Assembly: GCA_003577145.1 (NCBI GenBank)
Contig: QEUP01000009.1
Location: 62,001-126,000 of the forward strand
Source: Acidobacteriota bacterium
GTDB taxonomy: Bacteria; Actinomycetota; Acidimicrobiia; Acidimicrobiales; Microtrichaceae
Direction: 5' to 3'
DNA length: 64,000 nucleotides
In this document: positions 17,021-25,751 of the stretch, piece after piece
Layout: every line of letters starts with the position of its first letter
Position numbering within the stretch: position 1 is the stretch's first letter
Notes under the pieces: generated by a model
What the model saw: the letters and a program-made list of their open reading frames with translations, nothing else
Database searches by the model: none
Told to the model about the DNA's origin: nothing
Made by a program: the position numbers and the translations under genes

Positions 17021-17794
17021 TTGGATATTGCAGAGCTGCGAAAGCGTGTCGAAGACATCGCCTGGTTCCACCAGTTCGAGGTCGTGCCGGGTGTCAGCAC
17101 CAGGGGAGTGTACGAACCCTCCGCGCACCTCGAACGTGCGCGCATCCCGGAGCACCTGGAAGGGAAGTCCGTTCTCGACATCGGAGCATGGGACGGGTAC
17201 TTCTCTTTCGAGGCCGAAGAACGCGGCGCGGCGCGTGTATTGGCCACCGACTCGTGGGCATGGCAGGGCAGGAGTCCGCTGCCGTTCAAGCCCGGCAATC
17301 CTGATCCGCAGTTCGGCTCGAAGCGGGGCTTCGAGCTGGTGCGCGAGGTGCGTGAGTCCAAGGTCGAGGACTGCGAGGTTGACGTAATGGACCTCGACCC
17401 GGCCGAGATCGGAACCTTCGATCTCACGATCTTCCTCGGAGTCCTGTACCACCTCAAGAACCCCGTCGAAGCCTGCGAGCGGGTCGCGAGCGTGACATCG
17501 GGAACCGCGATTGTCGAAACCGTCACCGACCAGCTGTTCTCCCGCCATCCGGCTGCCGCCTTCTACCCGGCGGACGAGCAGTGGGGAGACGAATCGAACT
17601 GGTGGGGCACGAACATCGCCTGCACCGTCGGCATGCTGAAGGCCGCAGGCTTCTCCCGGGTGGACGTCGTGTGGAATCCCGGCGTGCTGCATCGATTGGG
17701 CAGCTGGGCCAAGGCGCGAGCCGCGGGCGACAAACGCCCGATGATTCGCAGCATCCAGCAAGGGCGGGCGGTCTTCCACGCCCACAAGCGATGA
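17021..17794 (+). CDS. SAM-dependent methyltransferase, CmoB/DUF1698-like
   Basis: 257 residues. Motif I is VLDIGAWDGYFSFEAEERGA, resembling CmoB and DUF1698 methyltransferases rather than the other enzymes of this locus. IAWFHQFEVVPGVSTRG at the N-terminus and FLGVLYHLKNPVEACERVA further on also fit that family. A tRNA role as for CmoB is unlikely in this context; sugar methylation is inferred. TTG at 17021 is the start, since GGGAAGGCGGGA lies immediately upstream and the family sequence begins there. It overlaps the next gene by ATGA. Confidence 0.8.
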   Translation: MDIAELRKRVEDIAWFHQFEVVPGVSTRGVYEPSAHLERARIPEHLEGKSVLDIGAWDGYFSFEAEERGAARVLATDSWAWQGRSPLPFKPGNPDPQFGSKRGFELVREVRESKVEDCEVDVMDLDPAEIGTFDLTIFLGVLYHLKNPVEACERVASVTSGTAIVETVTDQLFSRHPAAAFYPADEQWGDESNWWGTNIACTVGMLKAAGFSRVDVVWNPGVLHRLGSWAKARAAGDKRPMIRSIQQGRAVFHAHKR

Positions 17795-18819
17795 CCGATC
17801 AGACCAAGACCCCCGTGCTGAGTGGGTCGAGACTCAAGGCGGGGCGCGCACTCGCCAGGAAGGGGTTCTCGTGGGATCACTGGAGATTCGTGACCCCGGA
17901 GCGAGTGTCCTGTGCCGCATGCGGTGCCGATGACGCCGACCCTTTCTTCGATGCGCCACTCGCCCCAGGCCAGGTAGTCAAGTGCCGTCGATGCGACATG
18001 GTCTATGTGTCACCCGTGGACATCCGCGGCCTGAACTACTCGGAAGACGATCTCGCCTACATGGAGCACCTGCGGACGAGCTCCGATCTGGACGACTTGG
18101 AAAAGGGTTGGGAGTTTGCATTCCTGCAGGCACGTCTCGAGGAGAGACCCGCTCTCCAGAAGAACTACGAGGGGATTCTGGACCGGATTGCCCGACACGT
18201 GGGCTCGGCCGACGGTCGGCTGCTCGACTTCGGAGCAGGGTGGGGCTTCTTCCTCGCTGAGGCCCGGAACGCTGGCTGGGATACTGCCGGGGTTGAGCCT
18301 CTACCCGGTCACGCGCTCTATGCACGCGAGGAGCTCGGTCTGGATGTCATTCCTGACGTGCTGCGTCCCGATACGTTCCCTTCCGAGTCATTCGACGTCG
18401 TCACGTCGCTTCAGGTCTTCGAGCACCTCGACGATCCTGCCGCAGAGTTGGCGAAGATCGTCGAGGTCCTCAGGCCCGGAGGATTGCTGGCTCTCGAGGT
18501 GCCGAGCATCGACACGCCCTTGCTCAAGCTCGCCAGGGGCAAGCACAGGCATTTCGTGCCCGATCACTACTGGTTCTTCACGCCCGAGACTCTCCAGCGG
18601 TTCGTCACCCGGCACGATCTCGAGACGATCGAGTCGTACCATCCGACACGACGGCTCTCGGTTCGGTGGCTGGTCAACGTGATAGGAAAGCGGTACATGC
18701 CCGCGGGTTTGACGCAGAGGCTCTCCGCGGCGAGTGAACGCCTTCGAGTCGCGGATCTGGAGGTCCCGCTCAACTTCTTGGACGTGGCCCTCATCATCGC
18801 CCGCAAGCCGCTCGATTGA
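17791..18819 (+). CDS. SAM-dependent methyltransferase with N-terminal zinc ribbon
   Basis: 342 residues. Four cysteines in C41-x2-C44 and C65-x2-C68 form a probable zinc ribbon. A Rossmann methyltransferase follows: RLLDFGAGWGFFLAEARNAG is motif I, SFDVVTSLQVFEHLDDPA motif II and VLRPGGLLALEVPS motif III. The build (zinc ribbon plus methyltransferase) is common among sugar C- or O-methyltransferases. ATG at 17791 overlaps the preceding stop. It closes the run of synthesis genes before the structured leader at 18822. Confidence 0.82.
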   Translation: MTDQTKTPVLSGSRLKAGRALARKGFSWDHWRFVTPERVSCAACGADDADPFFDAPLAPGQVVKCRRCDMVYVSPVDIRGLNYSEDDLAYMEHLRTSSDLDDLEKGWEFAFLQARLEERPALQKNYEGILDRIARHVGSADGRLLDFGAGWGFFLAEARNAGWDTAGVEPLPGHALYAREELGLDVIPDVLRPDTFPSESFDVVTSLQVFEHLDDPAAELAKIVEVLRPGGLLALEVPSIDTPLLKLARGKHRHFVPDHYWFFTPETLQRFVTRHDLETIESYHPTRRLSVRWLVNVIGKRYMPAGLTQRLSAASERLRVADLEVPLNFLDVALIIARKPLD

Positions 18820-18821
18820 CC

Positions 18822-18926
18822 CAGTAAACCGCTCAAGCCAGCGGCGGGGAGCGACGAAACCTCTCCTAGGAACGGTGCCCGTACGCGGGTAGGTCCAAGG
18901 CCCGTTCTCAGCTAGGGGAACAACCG
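18822..18926 (+). ncRNA. Structured leader RNA, possible riboswitch (c-di-GMP-I-like elements), sequestering a Shine-Dalgarno
   Basis: The 107-base gap before the propeller lipoprotein is full of complementary segments. They are CCGCT/AGCGG (18829-18833/18840-18844), GAACGG/CCGTTC (18870-18875/18902-18907), CCCG/CGGG with a 4-base loop (18878-18881/18886-18889), and an 8-bp helix pairing 18862-18869 with 18912-18919. The last helix covers the AGGGGA ribosome-binding site. The order AAACC-hairpin-GG, ACGAAACC and GGGTAGGT loosely follows the c-di-GMP-I (GEMM) aptamer as remembered from Vc2, but key positions differ. A switch between an aptamer fold and the SD-masking helix is inferred. Confidence 0.42.
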
Positions 18927-20087
18927 ATGAATGCTGCGCCGACGCGCGGGCGGCGCCGCCTCCTGGCGGCGCTCACGGTGCTGGCTATCGCAACTGCATC
19001 TTGTGCCGCTCTCATCGAAGAGGGAGCCGGCTCGATCGGCGACGCGGCCGACCCGCCTGCAGAGGATCCCCCTGCGCCGGCGCCGGAAGACCCCGCCGAG
19101 CCTCCAGCAGAGGATCCCGCCGACCCAGCGCCTGACAACGGCTCAGAACCCCCTCCGCCGCCCGACACCCAACAACCGCCGGCACCGGCCGAACAGCTTC
19201 GCTTCATCTTCAGCTCGACCAGGAGCGGGAACCTCGAGCTGTGGAGCATCGACGAGAACGGCGCTGACCCGGTGCAGCTCACCAGTGATCCCGCCTACCA
19301 GTCCTGGTGGGCCCGGGTGGCTCCGGACGGCGAGAGGCTCCTGCTCTACAGGACCCCCGCGGCCTTCAGGGCGAACGACTACCAGCGCACCGAGTTGTGG
19401 GTCATGAACGTCGACGGAACCGGTCTCCGCCGGTTGCGGGCGGCGGGGCAGGACGGATGGCTGAGCCAGGGGCACGCCGAGTGGTCCCCTGATGGCCGGC
19501 GGATGGTGATGGCAGGCATGCTGCCTGACATGTCCTGGCACCTGTTCGTTACCGACCACGAAGGGGCGAATCCCGTCGAGGTGCAGACGGATTCGCTGAG
19601 CCCCATCGATCCGAGTTGGTCGTCCGACGGAACTGAGATCGTGTTCAGTGCGGTGCCCCCCGACGACACCGGCTTGCCGGTCATCTACGACTACGAGATC
19701 CACGTCATCGGCGTCGACGGCACCGGCGAGCGCCGGATCACCTACGACGGGCTTCGTGATCATGACCCGTACATGTCACCCGACGGGGAGACGATCGTGT
19801 GGATCACCGAGGTCGTGCCCTTCTACGTGTTGCTGGGCAAGTGGGCGCTGCGGGCAGCCCCAAGCGATGGCACGGGTGTATCACAGCTCACCAGCGGCGA
19901 AAGCGTTGACTCCGTTCCTCAGTGGATCGACGAGACGTCCTTCGTCTTCTTTCGCTGGGAGTTCAATGCACCTGGTGCCGGCCTGTACACGCTACGTCTA
20001 GGGGAAGCTCAGCCCATCCCGCTGATCGATGCTGCGGAGCCGACACACGACGAGAACCCGACACCGTTTGCCGTGCCCGGCAGTTGA
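18927..20087 (+). CDS. Secreted lipoprotein with TolB/PD40 beta-propeller
   Basis: 386 residues. An Arg-rich n-region and hydrophobic core end at a lipobox with Cys26 (ATASC). Residues about 40-90 are a Pro/Asp/Glu-rich spacer, and the rest are PD40-type blades such as HAEWSPDGRRMVMAG, IDPSWSSDGTEIVFSAV and HDPYMSPDGETIVWITE, roughly six. Anchored at the outer face of the membrane, it is a second propeller in the same locus as the polymerase-propeller fusion. The two may act together in polymer handling. AGGGGA lies seven bases before the ATG and is paired in the predicted leader structure. Confidence 0.85.
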   Translation: MNAAPTRGRRRLLAALTVLAIATASCAALIEEGAGSIGDAADPPAEDPPAPAPEDPAEPPAEDPADPAPDNGSEPPPPPDTQQPPAPAEQLRFIFSSTRSGNLELWSIDENGADPVQLTSDPAYQSWWARVAPDGERLLLYRTPAAFRANDYQRTELWVMNVDGTGLRRLRAAGQDGWLSQGHAEWSPDGRRMVMAGMLPDMSWHLFVTDHEGANPVEVQTDSLSPIDPSWSSDGTEIVFSAVPPDDTGLPVIYDYEIHVIGVDGTGERRITYDGLRDHDPYMSPDGETIVWITEVVPFYVLLGKWALRAAPSDGTGVSQLTSGESVDSVPQWIDETSFVFFRWEFNAPGAGLYTLRLGEAQPIPLIDAAEPTHDENPTPFAVPGS

Positions 20088-20137
20088 ACAGCTCGCCGAC
20101 TGGCGATAGGGCAGAGCCCATCTGGCAAACTGGCCCG

Positions 20138-20992
20138 ATGAACGCACCAGGCGGCCTCTTTCGGGCCAAAGAGGCTCTGAAGTCGGCGGTGATGGATCCC
20201 AAGACCATCCTGCAGGAGGTGCTGCGCCGTTCCGGCAAAGCGAGCTACGGGAAGAAGGTCTTCTGGGACGCCGTCGACAGGCCCCACTACGCGTACTGCG
20301 TGTACCAAGCGGCCAGCCAGGCCAAGTCCATCGGCCTCCACGCGATCAGCGTGATCGAGTTCGGCGTAGCGGGCGGGAACGGCCTCGTTGCCCTGGAGCG
20401 CATCGGCCGTGACGTGGAGGCCGAGCTCGGCGTGAAGGTGCATCCCTTCGGGTTCGACACCGGCTCGGGCATGCCCGAGCCACTCGACTACCGCGACCTT
20501 CCGTATCTGTGGCGCAAGGGCGACTTCGAGATGGATGTCGACAGGCTCCGCGAACGCCTCACTGACGCCGAGCTGGTGTTGGGGAACGTGCGGGACACGG
20601 TACCGAGCTTCATCCACGACTACGACCCTCCGCCGATCGGCTTCATCGCCTTCGACCTCGACTTCTACTCCTCGACCGTGGACGCGATGCAGCTGTGTGA
20701 TGCGGCTGTCGAGCGCTTCATCCCACGGGCCTTCTGCTACATGGATGACGTGATCGGATCCGACGTCGAGATCCATTGCGAGTTCGTGGGTGAGCTGCTC
20801 GCGATCGAGGAGTTCAACACAGGTCACCAGGACCGCAAGATGGCTCCGATACACGGGCTTCAGCACAAGCGCCCGGTACCGGCGTTGTGGAACTCGCAGA
20901 TATGGGTTCTCCATCTCTTCGAGCACCCCGAGTACGGCCACTACATCGAACAACCGAGGGCCGAGATCTTCGATCTGTCGCTCGAGGACTGA
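20138..20992 (+). CDS. TylF-like / putative SAM-dependent methyltransferase of a polysaccharide-locus family
   Basis: 284 residues. ISVIEFGVAGGNGLVALE resembles motif I of the macrocin O-methyltransferase (TylF) and cephalosporin-hydroxylase-like group, and GFIAFDLDFYSSTVDAMQL with AFCYMDDVIGSD supplies acidic residues expected for a metal-dependent site. The N-terminal WDAVDRPHYAYCVYQAASQA is predicted helical. ATG at 20138 is chosen; earlier in-frame starts lie inside the lipoprotein gene. It is the last gene of the polysaccharide locus and probably modifies a sugar. Whether it is a methyltransferase or a hydroxylase-like relative is uncertain. Confidence 0.68.
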   Translation: MNAPGGLFRAKEALKSAVMDPKTILQEVLRRSGKASYGKKVFWDAVDRPHYAYCVYQAASQAKSIGLHAISVIEFGVAGGNGLVALERIGRDVEAELGVKVHPFGFDTGSGMPEPLDYRDLPYLWRKGDFEMDVDRLRERLTDAELVLGNVRDTVPSFIHDYDPPPIGFIAFDLDFYSSTVDAMQLCDAAVERFIPRAFCYMDDVIGSDVEIHCEFVGELLAIEEFNTGHQDRKMAPIHGLQHKRPVPALWNSQIWVLHLFEHPEYGHYIEQPRAEIFDLSLED

Positions 20993-21028
20993 ACGGGCTC
21001 CGACCGAGGCCGGCCCCAGCTCCCGCTG

Positions 21029-22675
21029 TCAGCCTTGGAGTGCCTGCTCCTTCGCCCAGCGGTAGTCGGCCTTGCCGGCAGGGCTCCGGGTGATGCTGTC
21101 CCTGAAGACGAAGGCCTTCGGGAGCTTGAAGCGTGCTATGTGTCGAGCCGCCACCTCGATGAGTTCCTCGGCGGTGACGAGGGCCTCGGGGCGAAGCTGG
21201 ACCACGGCCACCACCTCGCTACCCCAGCGCTGGCTGGGTCGGCCGCAGACGACCACGTCACGGACCGCGGGATGGTGGGTGAGCGCCTGCTCGACCTCCT
21301 CGGCATAGATCTTCTCGCCGCCGGAGTTGATGGTCACCGAATCCCTCCCCAACAACTCCAGGGTCCCGTCCCCGCGCAGCCGGGCCCGATCACCGGGCAC
21401 GGCGTAGCGAACCCCGTCTATCACCGGGAAGGTGCGGGCAGTCTTCTCCGCGTCACCGAGGTAGCCGAGAGGAACCCGTCCTCGTTGAGCGAGCCAGCCG
21501 ATCTCGTCGTGACCCGCTTCGAGGACCCGATCGAAGCTGTCCGAGACGATGCACATCCCGGGGCCGGGGGTGAAGTCACCCGTCGACGCCTTGGTGCCTG
21601 CGGATGAGAGCTGGGCGGCCTGCTGGCCCGTCTCCGATGCGCCGAGCCCGTCCATGATCCCCACGGTCGGGAGCGCGCGGTGGAAGCGCTCCTTGATGGT
21701 CGGGCTGAGAGCGGCACCGCCGTTGACCAGCATGAGCAGCGAGCTGAGGTCGTATCCGCCCGACTCGATCTCCTCGATGAGGGGCCGGCCGAACGCGTCG
21801 CCGACGATGAGCAAGACGTTGACGCCTTCTCGCTCGACGGTGGAGAGGATGTCGGCTGGATCGAGGCGTTCGACGTTCTCTGGAAGCACGACCGTGCTCC
21901 CCATGGTGAAGGCGTTGAAGGCCATCCAGTGGGCCGCGCCGTGCATGAACGGCGGTGCCGGCATCATCCGGGCGCCACCACCACTTGCTGCTGCCTGGAT
22001 CTCCTCCAGCCCGGCAAACTCGTTGCCGGTGCCGAGCTGCCTCCCGCCGAGGGCGGCCACGAAGATGTCGGCCTGACGCCAGAGCACACCCTTGGGCATT
22101 CCTGTCGTCCCCCCGGTGTAGAGGATGTAGAGGTCATCGGGTGACCAGCAGGCCCTGGTGGAATCGTCGAGGACCGGGTGGGCCGTTGCGAGGGCCTCCT
22201 CGTACCACCGGGCGCCCGGGAGCAGGGCGTTGCCCGATTCGTCAGCGACCTGCAACAGCAGGTGCAGGTCGCTGAGCTCGGCGCGCACTTCTTGGAGGAT
22301 CGGCGCAAATGCCGAGTGGTACACGATTCCCCTGGCTCGGGAGTCGTTCAGCAGGTAGACGAGCTCCTCGGCCACGTAGCGGTAGTTGACGTTGAACGGC
22401 GCCACCCGCGCCTTGTACGCGCCGAGCATCCCCTCCAGGTACTCGTTGCCGTTGTACAGGTACAGGGCGAGGTGGTCCTGTCCCGACTGGTGCCCGGCCA
22501 GCTCAGGTCGCTCCTGGTGCACCGAGAAACCGTGGTCCAGTAGGACGTTCGCCAGTCGCCGGGTGCGGTCTCCGACGTCGTGGAAGGTTAGGCGGCGCTC
22601 TCCCATGACGATGCAGTCGCGGCCGGCGGCGACGGCCTCGATCGCTTCGTGTACCCGGGCGAGGTTGAACTCCAT
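21029..22675 (-). CDS. AMP-dependent acyl-CoA synthetase (FadD-like)
   Basis: Activates a carboxylic acid as acyl-adenylate and transfers it to CoA. 548 residues with the ANL-family motifs in order: LYILYTGGTTGMPKGVLW (P-loop), LGASETG, YAVPGDRARLRGDGTLELL, RDSVTINSGGEKIYAEEVE (hinge) and a C-terminal SPAGKADYRW with the catalytic lysine. It is closest in style to actinobacterial FadD enzymes linked to sterol or fatty-acid breakdown, but no catabolic genes are alongside. It lies 54 bases downstream of the TAP-like lipoprotein on the same strand and could be co-transcribed. The substrate cannot be assigned. Confidence 0.88.
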   Translation of the reverse strand: MEFNLARVHEAIEAVAAGRDCIVMGERRLTFHDVGDRTRRLANVLLDHGFSVHQERPELAGHQSGQDHLALYLYNGNEYLEGMLGAYKARVAPFNVNYRYVAEELVYLLNDSRARGIVYHSAFAPILQEVRAELSDLHLLLQVADESGNALLPGARWYEEALATAHPVLDDSTRACWSPDDLYILYTGGTTGMPKGVLWRQADIFVAALGGRQLGTGNEFAGLEEIQAAASGGGARMMPAPPFMHGAAHWMAFNAFTMGSTVVLPENVERLDPADILSTVEREGVNVLLIVGDAFGRPLIEEIESGGYDLSSLLMLVNGGAALSPTIKERFHRALPTVGIMDGLGASETGQQAAQLSSAGTKASTGDFTPGPGMCIVSDSFDRVLEAGHDEIGWLAQRGRVPLGYLGDAEKTARTFPVIDGVRYAVPGDRARLRGDGTLELLGRDSVTINSGGEKIYAEEVEQALTHHPAVRDVVVCGRPSQRWGSEVVAVVQLRPEALVTAEELIEVAARHIARFKLPKAFVFRDSITRSPAGKADYRWAKEQALQG

Positions 22676-22729
22676 GCCGGCGGGAGCGTAGCGGGGTCTG
22701 CGGTGGGCCCCAAGCCGCGGCCGGCGGGA

Positions 22730-24250
22730 TCAGCAGTCGGGGTCCTCGGGGGGGAGAGCGAGCGTGACCAGGTAGTCGTCGACCACTTCGTCGACGCAGG
22801 TGCTCTTGCCGTAGCTCGTGTGCCCTTCCCCCTCGTAGGTGACCAGGAACCCCTCGGAGAGCGTCTCGGCGACGTTGACCGAGTTCTCGTAGGGGGTGGC
22901 GGCGTCGCCGGTGTTGCCCAGCACGAGGATCGGGGGCGAGCCCTCGGCTACGACCTCGCCCGGAGTCCCGGTCGGCTCGACGGGCCAGAACGCGCAGGGG
23001 AGGAGCTCGTTGGCGGTCGGTGCGCCGACGCGCGCGGAGATCTCAGCCAGGCGGTCGGCGAACTCCTGGTACTCCTGTGCGCCGACCGGGTGCGGGGAGT
23101 CGACACAGACCACAGCCGCATAGGAGGTGTAGGCACCGAAGGAGTAGTAGGTGTCCGCCAGCTCCATCAGCCTGGAACCATCTCCCTCGAGCGCCTCGGC
23201 CAGCCCCTCGATGAGGTCGGGCCACATGGCCGGGTCATAGGTGGCAGAGATGGCAGCGATGGCGAACTCGGCCGGGCCCAGCGAACGTCCCCCTGCGGGG
23301 AGCGGTTCGGTCTCGACCATCTCGGCGACCTCGTCGAAAGCGCCCGCGGCGTCGTCGAGGGGGCAGGTGCTGTCGCTCTCGCATCTCTCGAAGGCTCGAG
23401 CGAGGGCGGCGTCCATCGCCTCGGTCTGCTGCGCCAGCCACCCCTCGAGGTCCAACGCGGGATCGACCACCCCGTCGAGGACCATTGCCCGGATGGAGGA
23501 GGGGAAGAACTCGGCGTACTGGAGGCCGATCGACGTGCCGTAGGAGAATCCGAGGTAGTTGAGGGCATCGGCCCCCAGGGCGAGGCGGATGGCCTCCATG
23601 TCGCGGGCGACGTCATCGGTTCCCAGGTGGGGCAACAGGTCCGTGTCGGACTCCTCGCATTCCTCGGCGACTGCTTTTGCCGCCTCGTCGAGGCTCTGCT
23701 GTTCGCCCTCGTCGTCGGGATCCGAGTCGAGCGCCTGAAACGTCGTGACCTGCTCCCCGCAGGCCAAAGCGGTGGACTCGCCCACCCCCCTGGGGTCCCA
23801 TCCGACTATGTCGAAGCTCGATTCGATCGCTGGGTTGAAGTAGCCGTCTCGCACGAACGCCACACCCTCGCCGCCGGGTCCACCCGGGTTCACCAGCAGC
23901 GGTCCGATGGGGTCACCGGTTGCCGGTCGCCGTGCCAGGGCCAGGTCGATCGTGGGCCCGGACGGCTCATCCCAGTCGAGGGGCACGGTGAGAGAGGCAC
24001 ATTCCGACCCGGCGCCGCAGCCGGCCCAGTTCAGGGTCGGGGGGACCCAGTCGGAGGGGAACCCGTTGCCGCCGGGCGAGACGGGGTCATCTGTCGAGGT
24101 GGGGTCATCGGCCTGAGCAGAGTCCTCGGTGGCGGCAGGGCTGTCGGAGGAGGCCTCGTCGAGTTGGTTGCCGACGCAGGCGGCAGCCGGGACGAGGGTC
24201 GCGATGAGCATTGCCACCACCAGACGCGCGTTCGAAGCGGGCGTACGCAT
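22730..24250 (-). CDS. Secreted lipoprotein alpha/beta hydrolase (TAP-like, SlpD/CaeA family)
   Basis: 506 residues. The signal peptide ends in a lipobox with Cys25 (PAAAC), then a Ser/Asp-rich spacer. PLLVNPGGPGGEGVAF forms the oxyanion region, YLGFSYGTSIGLQYAEFFP carries the nucleophile serine (GFSYG), and EGEGHTSYGKS near the end carries the catalytic histidine, followed by the TAP-like C-terminal domain. Actinobacterial relatives (Streptomyces SlpD/SlpE, mycobacterial CaeA/Hip1) are tripeptidyl aminopeptidases or esterases at the cell surface. Paired cysteines suggest disulfides. A perfect 10-base palindrome (24245-24254) spans the start codon. Confidence 0.86.
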   Translation of the reverse strand: MRTPASNARLVVAMLIATLVPAAACVGNQLDEASSDSPAATEDSAQADDPTSTDDPVSPGGNGFPSDWVPPTLNWAGCGAGSECASLTVPLDWDEPSGPTIDLALARRPATGDPIGPLLVNPGGPGGEGVAFVRDGYFNPAIESSFDIVGWDPRGVGESTALACGEQVTTFQALDSDPDDEGEQQSLDEAAKAVAEECEESDTDLLPHLGTDDVARDMEAIRLALGADALNYLGFSYGTSIGLQYAEFFPSSIRAMVLDGVVDPALDLEGWLAQQTEAMDAALARAFERCESDSTCPLDDAAGAFDEVAEMVETEPLPAGGRSLGPAEFAIAAISATYDPAMWPDLIEGLAEALEGDGSRLMELADTYYSFGAYTSYAAVVCVDSPHPVGAQEYQEFADRLAEISARVGAPTANELLPCAFWPVEPTGTPGEVVAEGSPPILVLGNTGDAATPYENSVNVAETLSEGFLVTYEGEGHTSYGKSTCVDEVVDDYLVTLALPPEDPDC

Positions 24251-24329
24251 GCGTCTTCATGGTAAGCCCCGATTCAGTCCTCGGGGTGGTCGCCTCGCGA
24301 AGCCGGATCGCAGTCGGTAGCGTGCCGGC

Positions 24330-25283
24330 ATGATATTCGGCGCATTCGTACCCCAGGGTTGGAAGAGCGAGCTTGCCGGAGCAGGTGAGGCGGACGAGCA
24401 GTGGCAGGTCGCCGTCGACACAGCTCTCCTCGCAGAGCAGCTCGGCTACGACTCGCTGTGGGTCTACGACCACTTCCACAACGTGCCGCTGCCGGCTCAT
24501 GAGACCGTCTTCGAGAGCTGGACGACGCTTACTGCTATCAGCCAGCTCACTTCGCGGGCACGGCTCGGCCATATGGTCGGCTGTGCCGCCTACCGCAACC
24601 CTGCGCTCGTCGCCAAGATCGCCGCGACGCTCGATGTCATCAGCGGTGGTCGGCTGGACTGGGGGATTGGCGCAGGCTGGTACGACCAGGAGTTCCGGGC
24701 CTATGGATACGGGTTCCCGTCTGCTGCAGATCGGATCCGGGTACTGCGCGAGACGGTCGAGATCGTGAAGCTCCTCTGGACCGAGCCCGACGCGGATTAT
24801 GAAGGGGGTCATCTCGCGGTACATGGCGCTCAGTGCGATCCCAAACCTCTCCAGCGGCCGCACCCGCCTGTTTGGATCGGTGGCGGAGGCGAAGAGCTGA
24901 CGTTGCGGGTCGTTGCCGAGCACGCCACCCACAGCAACTTCGGGGGGAAGCCGCCCGAGTTCGCCCACAAGTGCGAGGTGTTGCGGCGTCATTGTGCCGA
25001 GGTGGGCCGGGACTACGACGAGATCACCAAGACGATCAGCCAGGAGGTGTTCATTCGTGAGTCCGCCGCCGAAGTGGAGGCCGCCGGGACCCGCTCGTTG
25101 TGGAACGAACCCGTCGAGTCGTGGCGCGAGGGGAACCTGGTCGGTACGCCCGAGGAGGTCTGTGAGAAGATCCAGGTCTACGCCGAGCTCGGTTGTGAGG
25201 GGTTCGTCCCGTGGTGCGCCGACTACCCGGACACGACGACGCTGCGCCTCTTTGCCGAGCAGGTGATCGCCGAGTTCCGCTGA
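24330..25283 (+). CDS. LLM-class F420-dependent oxidoreductase
   Basis: 317 residues with the luciferase-like TIM barrel. It has FGAFVPQGWKSE at the start, LWVYDHFHNVP, ISGGRLDWGIGAGWYDQEF and HPPVWIGGGGEELTLRVVAEHA, ending in LVGTPEEVCEKIQVYAELGC. GAGWY is typical of the actinobacterial F420-binding members. These enzymes use coenzyme F420 for oxidation or reduction of varied small molecules. It is transcribed away from the lipoprotein hydrolase across a 79-base gap. No specific substrate can be proposed. Confidence 0.86.
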   Translation: MIFGAFVPQGWKSELAGAGEADEQWQVAVDTALLAEQLGYDSLWVYDHFHNVPLPAHETVFESWTTLTAISQLTSRARLGHMVGCAAYRNPALVAKIAATLDVISGGRLDWGIGAGWYDQEFRAYGYGFPSAADRIRVLRETVEIVKLLWTEPDADYEGGHLAVHGAQCDPKPLQRPHPPVWIGGGGEELTLRVVAEHATHSNFGGKPPEFAHKCEVLRRHCAEVGRDYDEITKTISQEVFIRESAAEVEAAGTRSLWNEPVESWREGNLVGTPEEVCEKIQVYAELGCEGFVPWCADYPDTTTLRLFAEQVIAEFR

Positions 25284-25313
25284 GCGATCATGTGCCACAC
25301 CGCTGCGTCCGAG

Positions 25314-25751
25314 CTATTTGAACCAGATCTTCTCGTATTCACGCGATTGGGTGTGCAGCACCAGCACCAGGAGCGCCACGTTGAAGATCCAGCTGATCAC
25401 GTTGTTGACGTCGCTGGTGGGGAGCACCGCGTCGATCACGGAGCGACCGAGGCCGGCGCCGGTGGCCTGCAAGAGGTAGAAGTTGATGAGGAACGGCGAC
25501 GCTGCGGCCACGATCGCGCTGGCGTAGCCCCATTTCCTCTCGTTGGCTATGCCGTAGCCTCCGTAGGCGTAGAGCAGCACCGACACGAAGAGCAGGGCCT
25601 GTGTGACCGTGTAGGGAGTCGAGTCGCGAAAGGCTGGTACTTCGATCCGGATGGCGTCGATCAGCGTGAAGAAGCCGCTGATGTAGAGCAGGAAGGTGGC
25701 GATCTGGAGCGTCTGGGGCTGCGACGGGTTGAAGAATCGGCGGCTGGCCAT
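25314..25751 (-). CDS. Four-helix membrane protein of unknown function
   Basis: 145 residues with about four hydrophobic segments: LQIATFLLYISGFFTLIDAI, TQALLFVSVLLYAYGGYGIA, ASAIVAAASPFLINFYLLQA and VISWIFNVALLVLVLHT. It has a charged end (QSREYEKIWFK). I do not recognise the family. The ATG at 25751 overlaps the ATG of the divergent nucleotidyltransferase within one CCATGG palindrome. A longer frame exists upstream but would run antisense through conserved codons of that gene. No clear ribosome-binding site is seen, so leaderless initiation is possible. Confidence 0.72.
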   Translation of the reverse strand: MASRRFFNPSQPQTLQIATFLLYISGFFTLIDAIRIEVPAFRDSTPYTVTQALLFVSVLLYAYGGYGIANERKWGYASAIVAAASPFLINFYLLQATGAGLGRSVIDAVLPTSDVNNVISWIFNVALLVLVLHTQSREYEKIWFK

